A stretch of DNA of 7,215 nt from an uncultured Eubacteriales bacterium (GTDB lineage: Bacteria > Bacillota > Clostridia > Oscillospirales > Acutalibacteraceae), in contig CAQBRY010000086.1 in NCBI GenBank assembly GCA_948762645.1, forward strand, positions 1-7,215, read 5' to 3'. Positions 1 through 6,353 of this stretch are shown here, one piece after another. The notes under the pieces are model-generated. The model did not search any database. It was not told the DNA's origin and was given only the letters and a program-made list of their open reading frames with translations. A program made the position numbers and the translations under genes. Each line of letters opens with the position of its first letter. Within the stretch, counting starts at the first letter, position 1.

Positions 1-413
1 ATTATATGTGGTGCATGGATAATTCCTTTATATCTTACGGGAATGTTAAAGCATTCGATTCCATCGTATTCTATTTTTTGATCAAGTTCCATTATAAATG
101 GAGTTTTGGAGGATGAAAATAATTTGAATAATTCTGACTTGTCTTTATTTACAGTGTTTGAAAGAAAATTAAATATATTTAAATTAGGCAGTATTGCGGC
201 GACTATTTTGGTATGATTATTTACCATTGGATTTAAATTACAGTCATAGATTGTACCTCTGATATCTGCTACTTTTAGTTTGTATGATTGTTGTGAAGTA
301 GCGGCATTAGAAAGTTTGTCTTGTGATGCCGTTGAAAGATTATTAAGGGAAAAAATCATTATACATAATGAAAACATTAGAAATGAAAAAAACATTATTA
401 TTCTTTTAAGCAT
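1..413 (-). CDS. Class B penicillin-binding protein, N-terminal part (3' end cut off by window edge)
   Basis: This is the first 137 codons of a gene that reads leftwards out of the window. The start is the ATG at 413-411. An N-terminal hydrophobic segment (about residues 5-23) would act as an uncleaved anchor or signal. Residues 52-59 read RGTIYDCN, matching the R-G-x-I-Y-D-x-N box that opens the pedestal/dimerisation domain of class B transpeptidases. The last visible residues, 124-137 (IPVRYKGIIHAPHI), fit the segment that precedes the conserved G-Y/G-L region in clostridial members. Family knowledge says the missing C-terminal part should carry the SxxK, SxN and KTG transpeptidase motifs that crosslink peptidoglycan outside the membrane; none of these is visible here. 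The ribosome binding site is weak (AAAAAGG about 13 bases upstream), so ATG at codon 7 is an alternative start. The gene lies downstream of the peptide genes on the same strand and is probably unrelated to them. Confidence 0.75.
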   Translation of the reverse strand, partial: MLKRIIMFFSFLMFSLCIMIFSLNNLSTASQDKLSNAATSQQSYKLKVADIRGTIYDCNLNPMVNNHTKIVAAILPNLNIFNFLSNTVNKDKSELFKLFSSSKTPFIMELDQKIEYDGIECFNIPVRYKGIIHAPHI

Positions 414-459
414 AAAATAATCAAACCTTTTTCTTAAATTTAAAAAATAAATCTAAGAT

Positions 460-491
460 AAGTATTTGATTTTATATGGTAGAAAATACTT
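460..491. repeat. 8-bp inverted repeat in the gap between peptide remnant and PBP gene
   Basis: AAGTATTT (460-467) and its exact reverse complement AAATACTT (484-491) flank a 16-base spacer. The repeat sits between the end of the decayed peptide gene and the PBP start. On the minus strand the second arm is followed by a T-rich run at about 440-450. It could therefore be a weak terminator for the peptide genes or an operator for the PBP gene. The arms are AT-rich and chance is a real possibility. Confidence 0.3.
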
Positions 492-505
492 TAAATTTTA
501 AACAA

Positions 506-873
506 TTAATACCTTGGGTGTATAACACTTATATTACTTTTAGGTTTAAAAAATTCGTTATATATTAGATACATAGAATATCCTGCAATTACAATAGCTC
601 CAGTAGTTATTATAACATTAGCTGTCCCTTTTAAAACGGATCCTACAGATACTCTCCCAAATACATTTTGCGTTGCTTCAACTAGAAGTTTGTTTGGATT
701 GTCAATGAATTCTTGGAATTTATCTTTAATTTTTTGAATTTCCTCTATTGAGATTTTAACATTATTTTTTTCAAATTCTTTCTGAATTTCTTTATTTGTT
801 TATAAAGAAAGTATTTTTTATTATAAATTTTTTATCAGGAAATAATTCTTCAAATGTTTTTATATTGCACCAT
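506..873 (-). pseudogene. Decayed paralogue of the adjacent double-glycine leader peptide gene
   Basis: Read leftwards, this region translates to a relative of the intact peptide encoded at 899-1318, but it is broken. From 799 down to the stop at 506-508 one open frame begins TNKEIQKEFEKNNVKISIEE, against TPEEIQKAFLDKGVKISIEE in the intact gene; both go on to an 'I-(D/N)-N-P' and a hydrophobic segment containing 'SMY/AMY'. The codon aligned to the intact gene's Lys22 (AAA) is TAA at 800-802, a nonsense change. Just upstream, around 818-828, one extra base in an A/T run shifts the frame, and the earlier part (NIKTFEELFPDKKF) aligns to the intact N-terminus in another frame. The only plausible ATG (873-871) needs one further frameshift, and no Shine-Dalgarno sequence precedes it. 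The position of the double glycine reads FGR, so the cleavage motif is lost. I infer a tandem duplicate that has lost function. The 3' part of about 98 codons has no good start of its own. Confidence 0.75.
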
Positions 874-898
874 ATTTTTATTAAAAGCAATTTGATAA

Positions 899-1318
899 TT
901 AAGATTTATTCATATTACAAAACCAACCAAGCCATCCTCCTCTAGCACCTTCAAGTGCACCGTCCGCATTATCAATAGCTTTATTTGCGTTATCAATAGC
1001 ATTTCCAGCTTTAAGTGCTATATACATAGCACTTCCGCCTACTCCTACTCCCGCTATTATAGCAGCAGCGGTACGTAGCCCTTTGTGAATGTTAATACCT
1101 CCGGATATATTTTCTGCTTCACTATCAGTAATTTCTTCGTTTGCATGAGGATTATTAATTATTTTGGATATGTTTTTAGCAAGTTCTTCGAGTTCTTCTA
1201 TGGAAATTTTGACTCCTTTATCTAAAAATGCTTTTTGAATTTCTTCTGGTGTTTTCATGATAAGTATTTTTTCAGTAAATTCTTTTTCTTCCAACAATTT
1301 ATAAATATTATCGTTCAT
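899..1318 (-). CDS. Nif11-like double-glycine leader peptide, putative bacteriocin or RiPP precursor
   Basis: This encodes a 139-residue precursor-like peptide. A textbook AGGAGG (1325-1330, complement) fixes the ATG start. Residues 1-74 form a charged helical leader. Residues 22-48 contain TPEEIQKAFLDKGVKISIEE and continue LEELAK, resembling Nif11-type leaders. The leader ends ITDSEAENISGG (63-74), with Ile at -12, Glu at -8, Ile at -4 and Gly-Gly at -2/-1. This is the pattern cut by C39 peptidase domains of ABC exporters. The predicted 65-residue core (75-139) has a Gly/Ala-rich hydrophobic stretch (about 82-104, including GVGVGG), two heptads NAIDNAN/KAIDNAD (106-119), and an aromatic, Gly-rich tail (GGWLGWF) with one Cys at 134. 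No exporter, peptidase or modification enzyme is in the window. With a single Cys, a lanthionine- or thiazole-rich product looks unlikely. An unmodified bacteriocin-like or signalling peptide is the best inference, and its activity is unknown. Confidence 0.7.
   Translation of the reverse strand: MNDNIYKLLEEKEFTEKILIMKTPEEIQKAFLDKGVKISIEELEELAKNISKIINNPHANEEITDSEAENISGGINIHKGLRTAAAIIAGVGVGGSAMYIALKAGNAIDNANKAIDNADGALEGARGGWLGWFCNMNKS
966..1000 (-). repeat. 21-base-period direct repeat encoding two AIDNA heptads
   Basis: GCATTATCAATAGC (966-979) and GCGTTATCAATAGC (987-1000) differ at one position and are spaced 21 bases apart. On the coding strand they give the consecutive heptads NAIDNAN and KAIDNAD in the core of the double-glycine peptide. 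The likely origin is in-frame duplication. The result is an amphipathic helix with Ile and Ala on one face and Asn and Asp on the other. Confidence 0.7.
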
Positions 1319-1351
1319 GATAATCCTCCTTTAACATTATAGATAATGGTT

Positions 1352-1379
1352 ATTATATATATTTGTCAAAAAAAATCAA
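1352..1379 (-). promoter_or_regulatory. Predicted promoter of the double-glycine peptide gene
   Basis: On the minus strand, TTGATT (1379-1374) lies 16 bases before a perfect TATAAT (1357-1352), followed about 22 bases later by the AGGAGG site of the peptide gene. An overlapping TTGACA (1369-1364) could be an alternative -35 box, but it sits too far (22 bases) from the next TATAAT at 1341-1336. The placement suits a sigma-A type promoter. No specific operator can be named. Confidence 0.5.
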
Positions 1380-1427
1380 GTTTAAATTTTTATTTAATGC
1401 GATATATCAAATAAAAGAATAAAATAT

Positions 1428-1457
1428 TTGTGAAATGGTAATGATAAGATAAATAAT
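1428..1457 (+). promoter_or_regulatory. Weak candidate promoter for the small membrane protein gene
   Basis: TTGTGA (1428-1433) and AATAAT (1452-1457) are separated by 18 bases, and the gene's ribosome binding site follows about 13 bases later. Both boxes deviate from consensus and the region is very AT-rich, so this is only a candidate. If real, the peptide gene and the small membrane gene are transcribed divergently from one intergenic region of 166 bases. Confidence 0.3.
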
Positions 1458-1484
1458 ATTTTAAAATAGAGAGGAAGTTTAAAT

Positions 1485-1667
1485 ATGAAGTTGAAAAATA
1501 TTTTTATGGACATAATTTTCGTATTTGTATCTTTATTGGTCATAGTGTATATAGTTGAGAATTTTTGTGGATGTAATACTCGAAAAATAGATAGAAAGGT
1601 AAAGAAGGCTGTAAAGGTTATAGATGGATTTGCTTCGGACGTCCAGAATCATTTAATGAATAGATAG
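1485..1667 (+). CDS. Small single-pass membrane protein, 60 residues, function unknown
   Basis: The gene is short but convincing. GAGGAAG (1471-1477) lies 7 bases before the ATG, and the layout of the protein is coherent. Residues 1-5 are basic, about 6-24 form one strongly hydrophobic membrane helix, and residues 28-30 are a Cys-Gly-Cys pair. The rest (32-49) is a Lys/Arg-rich, probably amphipathic helix, followed by a polar tail. By the positive-inside rule either end could be cytoplasmic; the larger charge on the C-terminal side favours that end inside. I do not recognise the family. It is divergent from the double-glycine peptide gene, and small membrane proteins beside bacteriocin genes are often immunity proteins. 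Immunity genes usually share the precursor's strand, so that role is only a guess here. A hairpin follows the stop closely, suggesting a one-gene transcript. Confidence 0.6.
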   Translation: MKLKNIFMDIIFVFVSLLVIVYIVENFCGCNTRKIDRKVKKAVKVIDGFASDVQNHLMNR

Positions 1668-1673
1668 TTTTTA

Positions 1674-1706
1674 ACCTCTGTATATAGTAGATTATATGCA
1701 GGGGGT
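1674..1706 (+). terminator. Imperfect hairpin after the small membrane gene, possible terminator
   Basis: ACCTCTGTATATA (1674-1686) pairs with TATATGCAGGGGGT (1693-1706) across a six-base loop, with G-T pairs and one bulged G. It starts seven bases after the stop codon. The tail (AAATATTTATTTG) is A/T-rich but is not a clean T run, so termination may be inefficient. This is the most GC-rich pairing in any of the intergenic gaps. Confidence 0.45.
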
Positions 1707-1761
1707 AAATATTTATTTGTTACATATGGTAATTTGTTTAAAGACATATAAAATTGTTTTG

Positions 1762-1790
1762 TTGATTTTTGCAGTTAATTGTCTTATAAT
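1762..1790 (+). promoter_or_regulatory. Sigma-A type promoter of the LCP gene
   Basis: TTGATT (1762-1767) and a perfect TATAAT (1785-1790) are separated by the ideal 17 bases. Transcription would start near 1797, giving a leader of about 40 bases before the GTG start at 1837. This is the best promoter match seen in the window. Confidence 0.6.
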
Positions 1791-1836
1791 ATTGAAGAAT
1801 TTTAGAATTTATAAAAATATTAGGATGTGAATCTGT

Positions 1837-2880
1837 GTGGGGGCTAATTCAAAACATTCAAATAAAGGTAAAAAAACTTATGTAGATATTTATTCCATTA
1901 AGGAGAAGAAAAGCAGAAAAAAATACATAGGTAAAATATTTTCTATTCTTTTTTTTGCTATAATAGGAATAATAGGCAGTGGAATGATTTATGTATATAA
2001 CGTAATTAATTCATTTAATTATGATGATTTATCAAATAGTAATGATGCTTCAGAGGCTACAGAAGACCAAAATAGTAATGATAAAATCGATAATGATGGG
2101 GATATACAAACTGATAATATGATTTTAAATGTATTGCTTTTGGGTATAGATGGAACATCTAAGGACGATAAAGGTAGAAGCGATAGTATATTAGTTACCT
2201 CTTTAGACCTTAGAAATAAAAAAATTAAAATAACTTCAATTATGAGGGACACGTGGGTAAAGATTCCTGGATATAATAGTGACAGAATAAATTCAGCTTA
2301 TTCTTTAGGAGGACCTAAGCTTACTATAGATACTATAGAGCGTAATTTAGGAATAATGATAGATAGATATGTTGCGGTTAATTTTGAGGAATTTTCAAAA
2401 GTAGTTGATAATTTAGGTGGAATTGATATAGAATTAACAGCGAGTGAAGTTTCATATATAAATTCACATGCTTCGGACAAGCAAAAATTAAAAGGCTCGG
2501 GTATGAAGCATCTGACGGGGTCTCAAGCACTTCAACATGCTAGAAATAGAGATAGTTCAGGGTCGGACTATGATAGAACTCAGCGTCAAAGAAATGTAAT
2601 CGTAGCAGGAATTAATAAATTAAAGGAAGCAAACTTACTTCAAATTACGAAAATGGTATCTGACATAGCGCCTATGGTAACTACAAATCTAAAAACATCA
2701 GAAATTACTAAATTGTCTAAAAATGCCTTAACGTATTTAAACTTTGAAACCGACCAGTTTAGAATTCCTACTAATGATAATGTCAAAAGTGAAACTATAG
2801 ATCATAAGATGGTATTAGTCATAAGTGATTTAAATAAGGCTAAGAAAGATTTGAACAAATTTATTTATGAAAGAGAGTAA
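1837..2880 (+). CDS. LCP family (LytR-CpsA-Psr) cell-wall glycopolymer transferase
   Basis: LCP proteins transfer undecaprenyl-phosphate-linked glycopolymers such as teichoic acids or capsule onto peptidoglycan at the outer face of the membrane. The 347-residue product has a basic cytoplasmic N-terminus, one membrane helix (about 33-56) and an Asn/Asp/Ser-rich linker (about 61-94). The LCP catalytic domain runs from about 97 to 255. Visible conserved elements are LLGID (101-105), GRSD (113-116), SIMRD (134-138), INSAY (151-155), NLGGID (192-197) and an Arg-rich HARNRD...DYDRTQRQR stretch (234-252). These supply the Asp and Arg residues that bind pyrophosphate and Mg2+. The length is typical. 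The GTG start at 1837 is the only in-frame choice after the stop at 1828-1830; its ribosome binding site (AGGATGTGA) is modest. The gene has its own promoter and is followed by a small palindrome. The polymer substrate cannot be told from the sequence. Confidence 0.92.
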   Translation: MGANSKHSNKGKKTYVDIYSIKEKKSRKKYIGKIFSILFFAIIGIIGSGMIYVYNVINSFNYDDLSNSNDASEATEDQNSNDKIDNDGDIQTDNMILNVLLLGIDGTSKDDKGRSDSILVTSLDLRNKKIKITSIMRDTWVKIPGYNSDRINSAYSLGGPKLTIDTIERNLGIMIDRYVAVNFEEFSKVVDNLGGIDIELTASEVSYINSHASDKQKLKGSGMKHLTGSQALQHARNRDSSGSDYDRTQRQRNVIVAGINKLKEANLLQITKMVSDIAPMVTTNLKTSEITKLSKNALTYLNFETDQFRIPTNDNVKSETIDHKMVLVISDLNKAKKDLNKFIYERE

Positions 2881-2892
2881 AATTGTATAAAA

Positions 2893-2913
2893 TTTATGTT
2901 TTATAAACATAAA
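2893..2913. repeat. Perfect 9-bp palindrome just after the LCP gene
   Basis: TTTATGTTT (2893-2901) and AAACATAAA (2905-2913) are exact reverse complements with a three-base centre, starting 12 bases after the LCP stop. The arms have only one G-C pair each and no T run follows, so it is a poor intrinsic terminator. It could be an operator for the asparaginase gene or chance in AT-rich DNA. The remaining gap up to 3006 contains no convincing promoter. Confidence 0.3.
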
Positions 2914-3021
2914 GAGTAAAATGATTGTGAAAAATTACTGTATCATCTTTTAAATGAATATATTATATTTATGAAGTAACTAGTTTTTACACTATTTTAA
3001 TTTGACAGGAGATATAATTTT

Positions 3022-4017
3022 GTGATTCTACAAAAAATTGAAACAAAAAATATAGTTATAATCGGTACCGGAGGTACTATAGCAGGAGTAGGAAGGGTAG
3101 GAAATACTTCTTCTTATGAAGCAGGGCAAATAGAAGTTAATGACCTTGTAGATGCTGTAGAAGGACTATCAAGCTTAGCAAATTTAAGTACTAAGAATAT
3201 TACTAATGTTGACAGTTGCGACATTACTCAGGAAGATTATATAAAGATAGCAAATTATATAAATCAGTCGTCTGAAGATAATAATATTGATGGATTTGTA
3301 GTTACTCACGGAACGGATACTTTGGAAGAAACAGCATATTTTTTAAATTTGACTGTTAAAACAAATAAACCGGTAGTAATAACAGGTGCTATGAGACCGG
3401 CTACTGCTACTAGTGCAGATGGTCCTTTGAATTTATATCAGGCGATAGTTTTGGCAAGAAGTGAAAAAGCCATTGGAAAAGGCGTATTAGTATCGTTTTG
3501 TGACTGTATTTATAGTGCAAGAGATGTTCACAAGGTAAGTTGTTTTAAGGTAAATGCTTTTAATCAAAAAGATTTTGGATGTTTAGGCTATGTTAGAGAT
3601 GATGAAGTATATTTTTATAATGAGTCGAGTAAATTACATACTGTGAAATCCGAATTTGATTTAAAAGATGTTAAGAAACTTCCTTATGTGTCTGTTGCAT
3701 ATTTTTTTGCTGGTGCAGACGTAGGTATTTTAGACTATTTATCCAAAACATCTAATGGTGTAGTAATAGCCGGAGCAGGATGCGGTGGATCTAGTAAAGT
3801 ATGGAATAAAAAAATAGAAGAACTTTTAAAAGATGGATTTCCGGTTGTAAGGAGTACAAGGATTTCAAGTGGGTTAGTTACAAGCGAAAAATCTTTAAAT
3901 AAATATGGAATATGTGCTGACACTTTGCCTCCTCAAAAGGCACGTATATTGTTATCTTTGTGTTTATCAAAGACTACTGATTTAAATAAAATAAGTGATA
4001 TGTTTAGGAAATACTAA
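3022..4017 (+). CDS. ansB: L-asparaginase, type II-like (AnsB family)
   Basis: It hydrolyses L-asparagine to aspartate and ammonia. The 331-residue protein aligns along its whole length with the bacterial type II enzyme. GTGGTIAG (15-22) carries the nucleophile Thr19 (E. coli AnsB Thr12), and Tyr32 matches Tyr25. THGTDTLEETAYFL (95-108) carries the Thr98-Asp99 pair (Thr89-Asp90), GAMRPATATSADGP (122-135) is the family signature, and Lys171 in ARDVHK matches Lys162. The C-terminal NPQKAR-like segment reads PPQKAR. All recognised catalytic positions are kept. The start is a GTG at 3022, preceded by AGGAGA (3007-3012) at good spacing; an in-frame stop at 2998-3000 excludes longer forms. Unlike E. 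coli AnsB there is no signal peptide, so the enzyme should be cytoplasmic. This suggests use of asparagine as a nitrogen or aspartate source rather than periplasmic scavenging. The next gene starts 71 bases later and may be co-transcribed. Confidence 0.92.
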   Translation: MILQKIETKNIVIIGTGGTIAGVGRVGNTSSYEAGQIEVNDLVDAVEGLSSLANLSTKNITNVDSCDITQEDYIKIANYINQSSEDNNIDGFVVTHGTDTLEETAYFLNLTVKTNKPVVITGAMRPATATSADGPLNLYQAIVLARSEKAIGKGVLVSFCDCIYSARDVHKVSCFKVNAFNQKDFGCLGYVRDDEVYFYNESSKLHTVKSEFDLKDVKKLPYVSVAYFFAGADVGILDYLSKTSNGVVIAGAGCGGSSKVWNKKIEELLKDGFPVVRSTRISSGLVTSEKSLNKYGICADTLPPQKARILLSLCLSKTTDLNKISDMFRKY

Positions 4018-4027
4018 TTTTAAAAGG

Positions 4028-4057
4028 TATAATTTTTTTATAATTTTTGACTATAAT
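4028..4057 (+). promoter_or_regulatory. AT-rich gap with three TATAAT boxes before the nucleotidase gene
   Basis: Exact TATAAT hexamers occur at 4028-4033, 4039-4044 and 4052-4057. None has a good -35 box 16-18 bases upstream. A TTGACT at 4047-4052 has no matching -10 box. The gap has no hairpin terminator after the asparaginase gene, so read-through from that gene is as likely as a local promoter. Confidence 0.2.
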
Positions 4058-4088
4058 TTGTCTTATATTCGCAGATGGGGGATATATT

Positions 4089-6353
4089 ATGCGAAAGATG
4101 TCTAACTTGTTTAGGCTATCGTTATGCTGGGTAGGTTTATTAATATTTTTGTTTTGTCCATTTTTGGTGGCGACGAAGGAAAACAACAAGATAGTTATAT
4201 ATCATACTAATGATATGCATGGGAATGTAAATAGTATATATAAAAACGGCATACTTATCCAAATAGGGCTAGACATGATAAAAAGTATGAAAGATAATAC
4301 TCCTAATTCAATTCTTATAGATGCGGGAGATGCTCTTCAAGGAAGTCCGCTAGGAAAGTACAGTAAAGGGCTGGACATAATAAAGCTAATGAATGCTACA
4401 ACTTATGATTGTATGACAATAGGGAATCATGAATTTGATTTTGGGAGTAAAGCGGTTAAAGAATGTGTGAAAGCTGCTAATTTTCCTGTGATTTCTGCTA
4501 ATATTTATGAAGGTGATGAATTATTTCTAAAAGATGTGGGGATAGGTAATGGGAAAGAGTTCATCAAGGAAATACAAGGTATAAAAATAGGATTTTTTGG
4601 TATAACCACAAGTGAAACAACGAAAACTACTATACCGGAAAACTTACAAGATATAGAATTTAGAAGTGAACTTCAGACTACAAAACAAGAAGTGGAAAAA
4701 TTAAGATCAGAAGGCGTGGATTTAGTAATAGGAATAATGCACGTGGGTGAAACAAATTCAGGAAATATAATAACCAGTAATGAAATAGCAAGAATAGTAC
4801 CTGGAATTGACGTTATAATAGATGGGCATAGTCACACTAAAACTACTGAGAGAATAAACAATACGGTAATAGCTCAGACAGGAGTCAATTCATCAAATAT
4901 AGGTAAATTACAAATAGATTTTGATAATAAAAAGAATATAACTATAAATTCACAAATTTTATCTGCTGCGGAAGTAGCTAGAGACTTTATTCCCGATAAG
5001 TCTATTACAAAGCTTTATAATGAATTATATTCAAATTTCTCTGGGGAATTAGAGAAAGTAATAGGTAGGACAGAAAATGTTTTGTATGGGGGATCGTATA
5101 ACAGTATAAATATTAGTAGATTTATCGAAACGAATTTAGGAGATCTTATTTGTGATGCGATGATGAAAGAAGGTAAAGAACTTTTAAAAGATACTAATTA
5201 TTCGGATTTTCCAATGGTAGCTTTCGAAAACGGTGGTGCCGTCAGGTCTAAAATAGATGCCGGGTATATTAGGATGATCGATGTTTTAAATGTTTTACCT
5301 CTTGATAATAGATTATCGGTACAAATTATAACACCCAATAAGCTCTATAAAATGATTGAAAGGGGAGTAGGTAAATTAAAAAGAATAGAGGAAGGCAGCA
5401 GCAGTAGACTTACAGGCCCATTTGGAGGGTTTCCTCAAATATCTGGAATGCGTATAGAATGTGATATTTCAAATGCCCCGTATAATTATGAAACGGATGA
5501 AGAGGGAAATAGAGTAACAAAAATAAGTTTGTTTGATGAAACTACTAATAAGGAAATACAAGAACTTTCAAGAGAAGATAATACGTCTGAAATAGTGTTA
5601 CTGTGTAATGACTATACGCTCTATGAATTTCCATCTATAATGAATGAAGAAATAAAATATAAGGGCGAATATTTGTCAGATGTACTTTGTAAATATATTT
5701 CAGAAATTACATTTAAAAATGACGGAAAATTTAGTTTACCTGTAAATGATCAAAGGGTAAAAATAAAAAGAAATAATGAACATTTAGAAAATTATAGTGG
5801 AAAAGTAACTGTTAAAGATAGCTCAGGAATTTTAAGATCATGCGTTATAAACATAAAGCTTGATGGAAAAACCGATGCAGAAATATCAACTGATGAAAAT
5901 GGAATATTACAAATAGATAATCTAAGTTTTGGAGAACATGTTATAAAACTCAAGTATAAAGATTTAGCCGGAGAGGTTTATTTAAATAATGAGCTGGATG
6001 TAAATAATATATCTATTTGTTTAATAAATAATACGGACTATAATATAACAAGCGTTTCAAATGTAATAGGTCAGATCCCTTATGAAATTACGCCGGAGTC
6101 ATCTAATATTTTAAAGTTTGCAAGGAATTCATATGATGATTTGAGTGATAGTGAAAAGTCCAAAGTTATGAACTATCCTAAATTAAAGAAATCTGAAGAA
6201 AAGCTTTTACAAATTAAAAATCAACAAATATTTAATTCAGAAAAATATAATATTAGAGCTATTTTAAGTATAATTGCAATTGTTGTAGCCTTAATTTCAT
6301 ATTTAATTTATAAAAAATTATATAAAAGTAAATCCAATACAGTTAAAAATTAA
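4089..6353 (+). CDS. Secreted, membrane-anchored 5'-nucleotidase / UshA-like metallophosphoesterase
   Basis: It probably dephosphorylates extracellular nucleotides for nucleoside and phosphate salvage. The start at 4089 is chosen because GGGGG (4077-4081) precedes it and a hydrophobic signal segment (about 9-27) follows at once; an upstream ATG at 4047 would add 14 residues and lacks a site. This gives 754 residues. The metal-binding metallophosphoesterase domain has NDMHGN (41-46), DAGD (78-81), GNHEFD (112-117), MHVG (217-220) and GHSH (246-249). The C-terminal substrate domain has NLGDL (349-353), NGGAVR (381-386) and GGFPQISG (446-453), whose Phe should stack on the nucleobase. An extension follows: a possible beta-sandwich (about 565-640), a helical LSDSEK...KLKKSEEKLL segment (685-707) and a membrane helix (about 722-742) with a Lys-rich tail. 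No LPxTG sorting signal is present, so it is anchored by the helix at both or only the C-terminal end, depending on signal cleavage. The substrate could also be a cyclic nucleotide or UDP-sugar. Confidence 0.9.
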   Translation: MRKMSNLFRLSLCWVGLLIFLFCPFLVATKENNKIVIYHTNDMHGNVNSIYKNGILIQIGLDMIKSMKDNTPNSILIDAGDALQGSPLGKYSKGLDIIKLMNATTYDCMTIGNHEFDFGSKAVKECVKAANFPVISANIYEGDELFLKDVGIGNGKEFIKEIQGIKIGFFGITTSETTKTTIPENLQDIEFRSELQTTKQEVEKLRSEGVDLVIGIMHVGETNSGNIITSNEIARIVPGIDVIIDGHSHTKTTERINNTVIAQTGVNSSNIGKLQIDFDNKKNITINSQILSAAEVARDFIPDKSITKLYNELYSNFSGELEKVIGRTENVLYGGSYNSINISRFIETNLGDLICDAMMKEGKELLKDTNYSDFPMVAFENGGAVRSKIDAGYIRMIDVLNVLPLDNRLSVQIITPNKLYKMIERGVGKLKRIEEGSSSRLTGPFGGFPQISGMRIECDISNAPYNYETDEEGNRVTKISLFDETTNKEIQELSREDNTSEIVLLCNDYTLYEFPSIMNEEIKYKGEYLSDVLCKYISEITFKNDGKFSLPVNDQRVKIKRNNEHLENYSGKVTVKDSSGILRSCVINIKLDGKTDAEISTDENGILQIDNLSFGEHVIKLKYKDLAGEVYLNNELDVNNISICLINNTDYNITSVSNVIGQIPYEITPESSNILKFARNSYDDLSDSEKSKVMNYPKLKKSEEKLLQIKNQQIFNSEKYNIRAILSIIAIVVALISYLIYKKLYKSKSNTVKN

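Noticed and set aside
506..799. The 3' part of the peptide remnant as an independent short gene
   Set aside because: No start codon with a ribosome binding site was found near the beginning of the open stretch. Its N-terminal residues align to the middle of the intact leader, so truncation by mutation explains it better.
1343..1357. TAAT-ATTA palindrome-like sequence in the peptide gene leader as an operator
   Set aside because: Arms are only four bases long and overlap the predicted -10 box, within the range of chance in AT-rich DNA.
2019..2480. Two minus-strand open frames inside the LCP gene (2019-2252 and 2298-2480)
   Set aside because: They lie wholly within a well-supported gene, have no ribosome binding sites, and show Ser/Leu/Ile-rich composition expected from reading the opposite strand.
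4047..4088. Upstream ATG adding 14 residues to the nucleotidase
   Set aside because: It has no Shine-Dalgarno sequence, overlaps the AT-rich gap, and would put extra residues before a normal signal peptide. ATG 4089 has GGGGG at good spacing.
3735..4189. Minus-strand open frames at 3735-3923 and 4004-4189
   Set aside because: The first is a shadow of the asparaginase gene. The second spans the asparaginase-nucleotidase gap and the signal peptide region, and has no start site signals or recognisable protein features.
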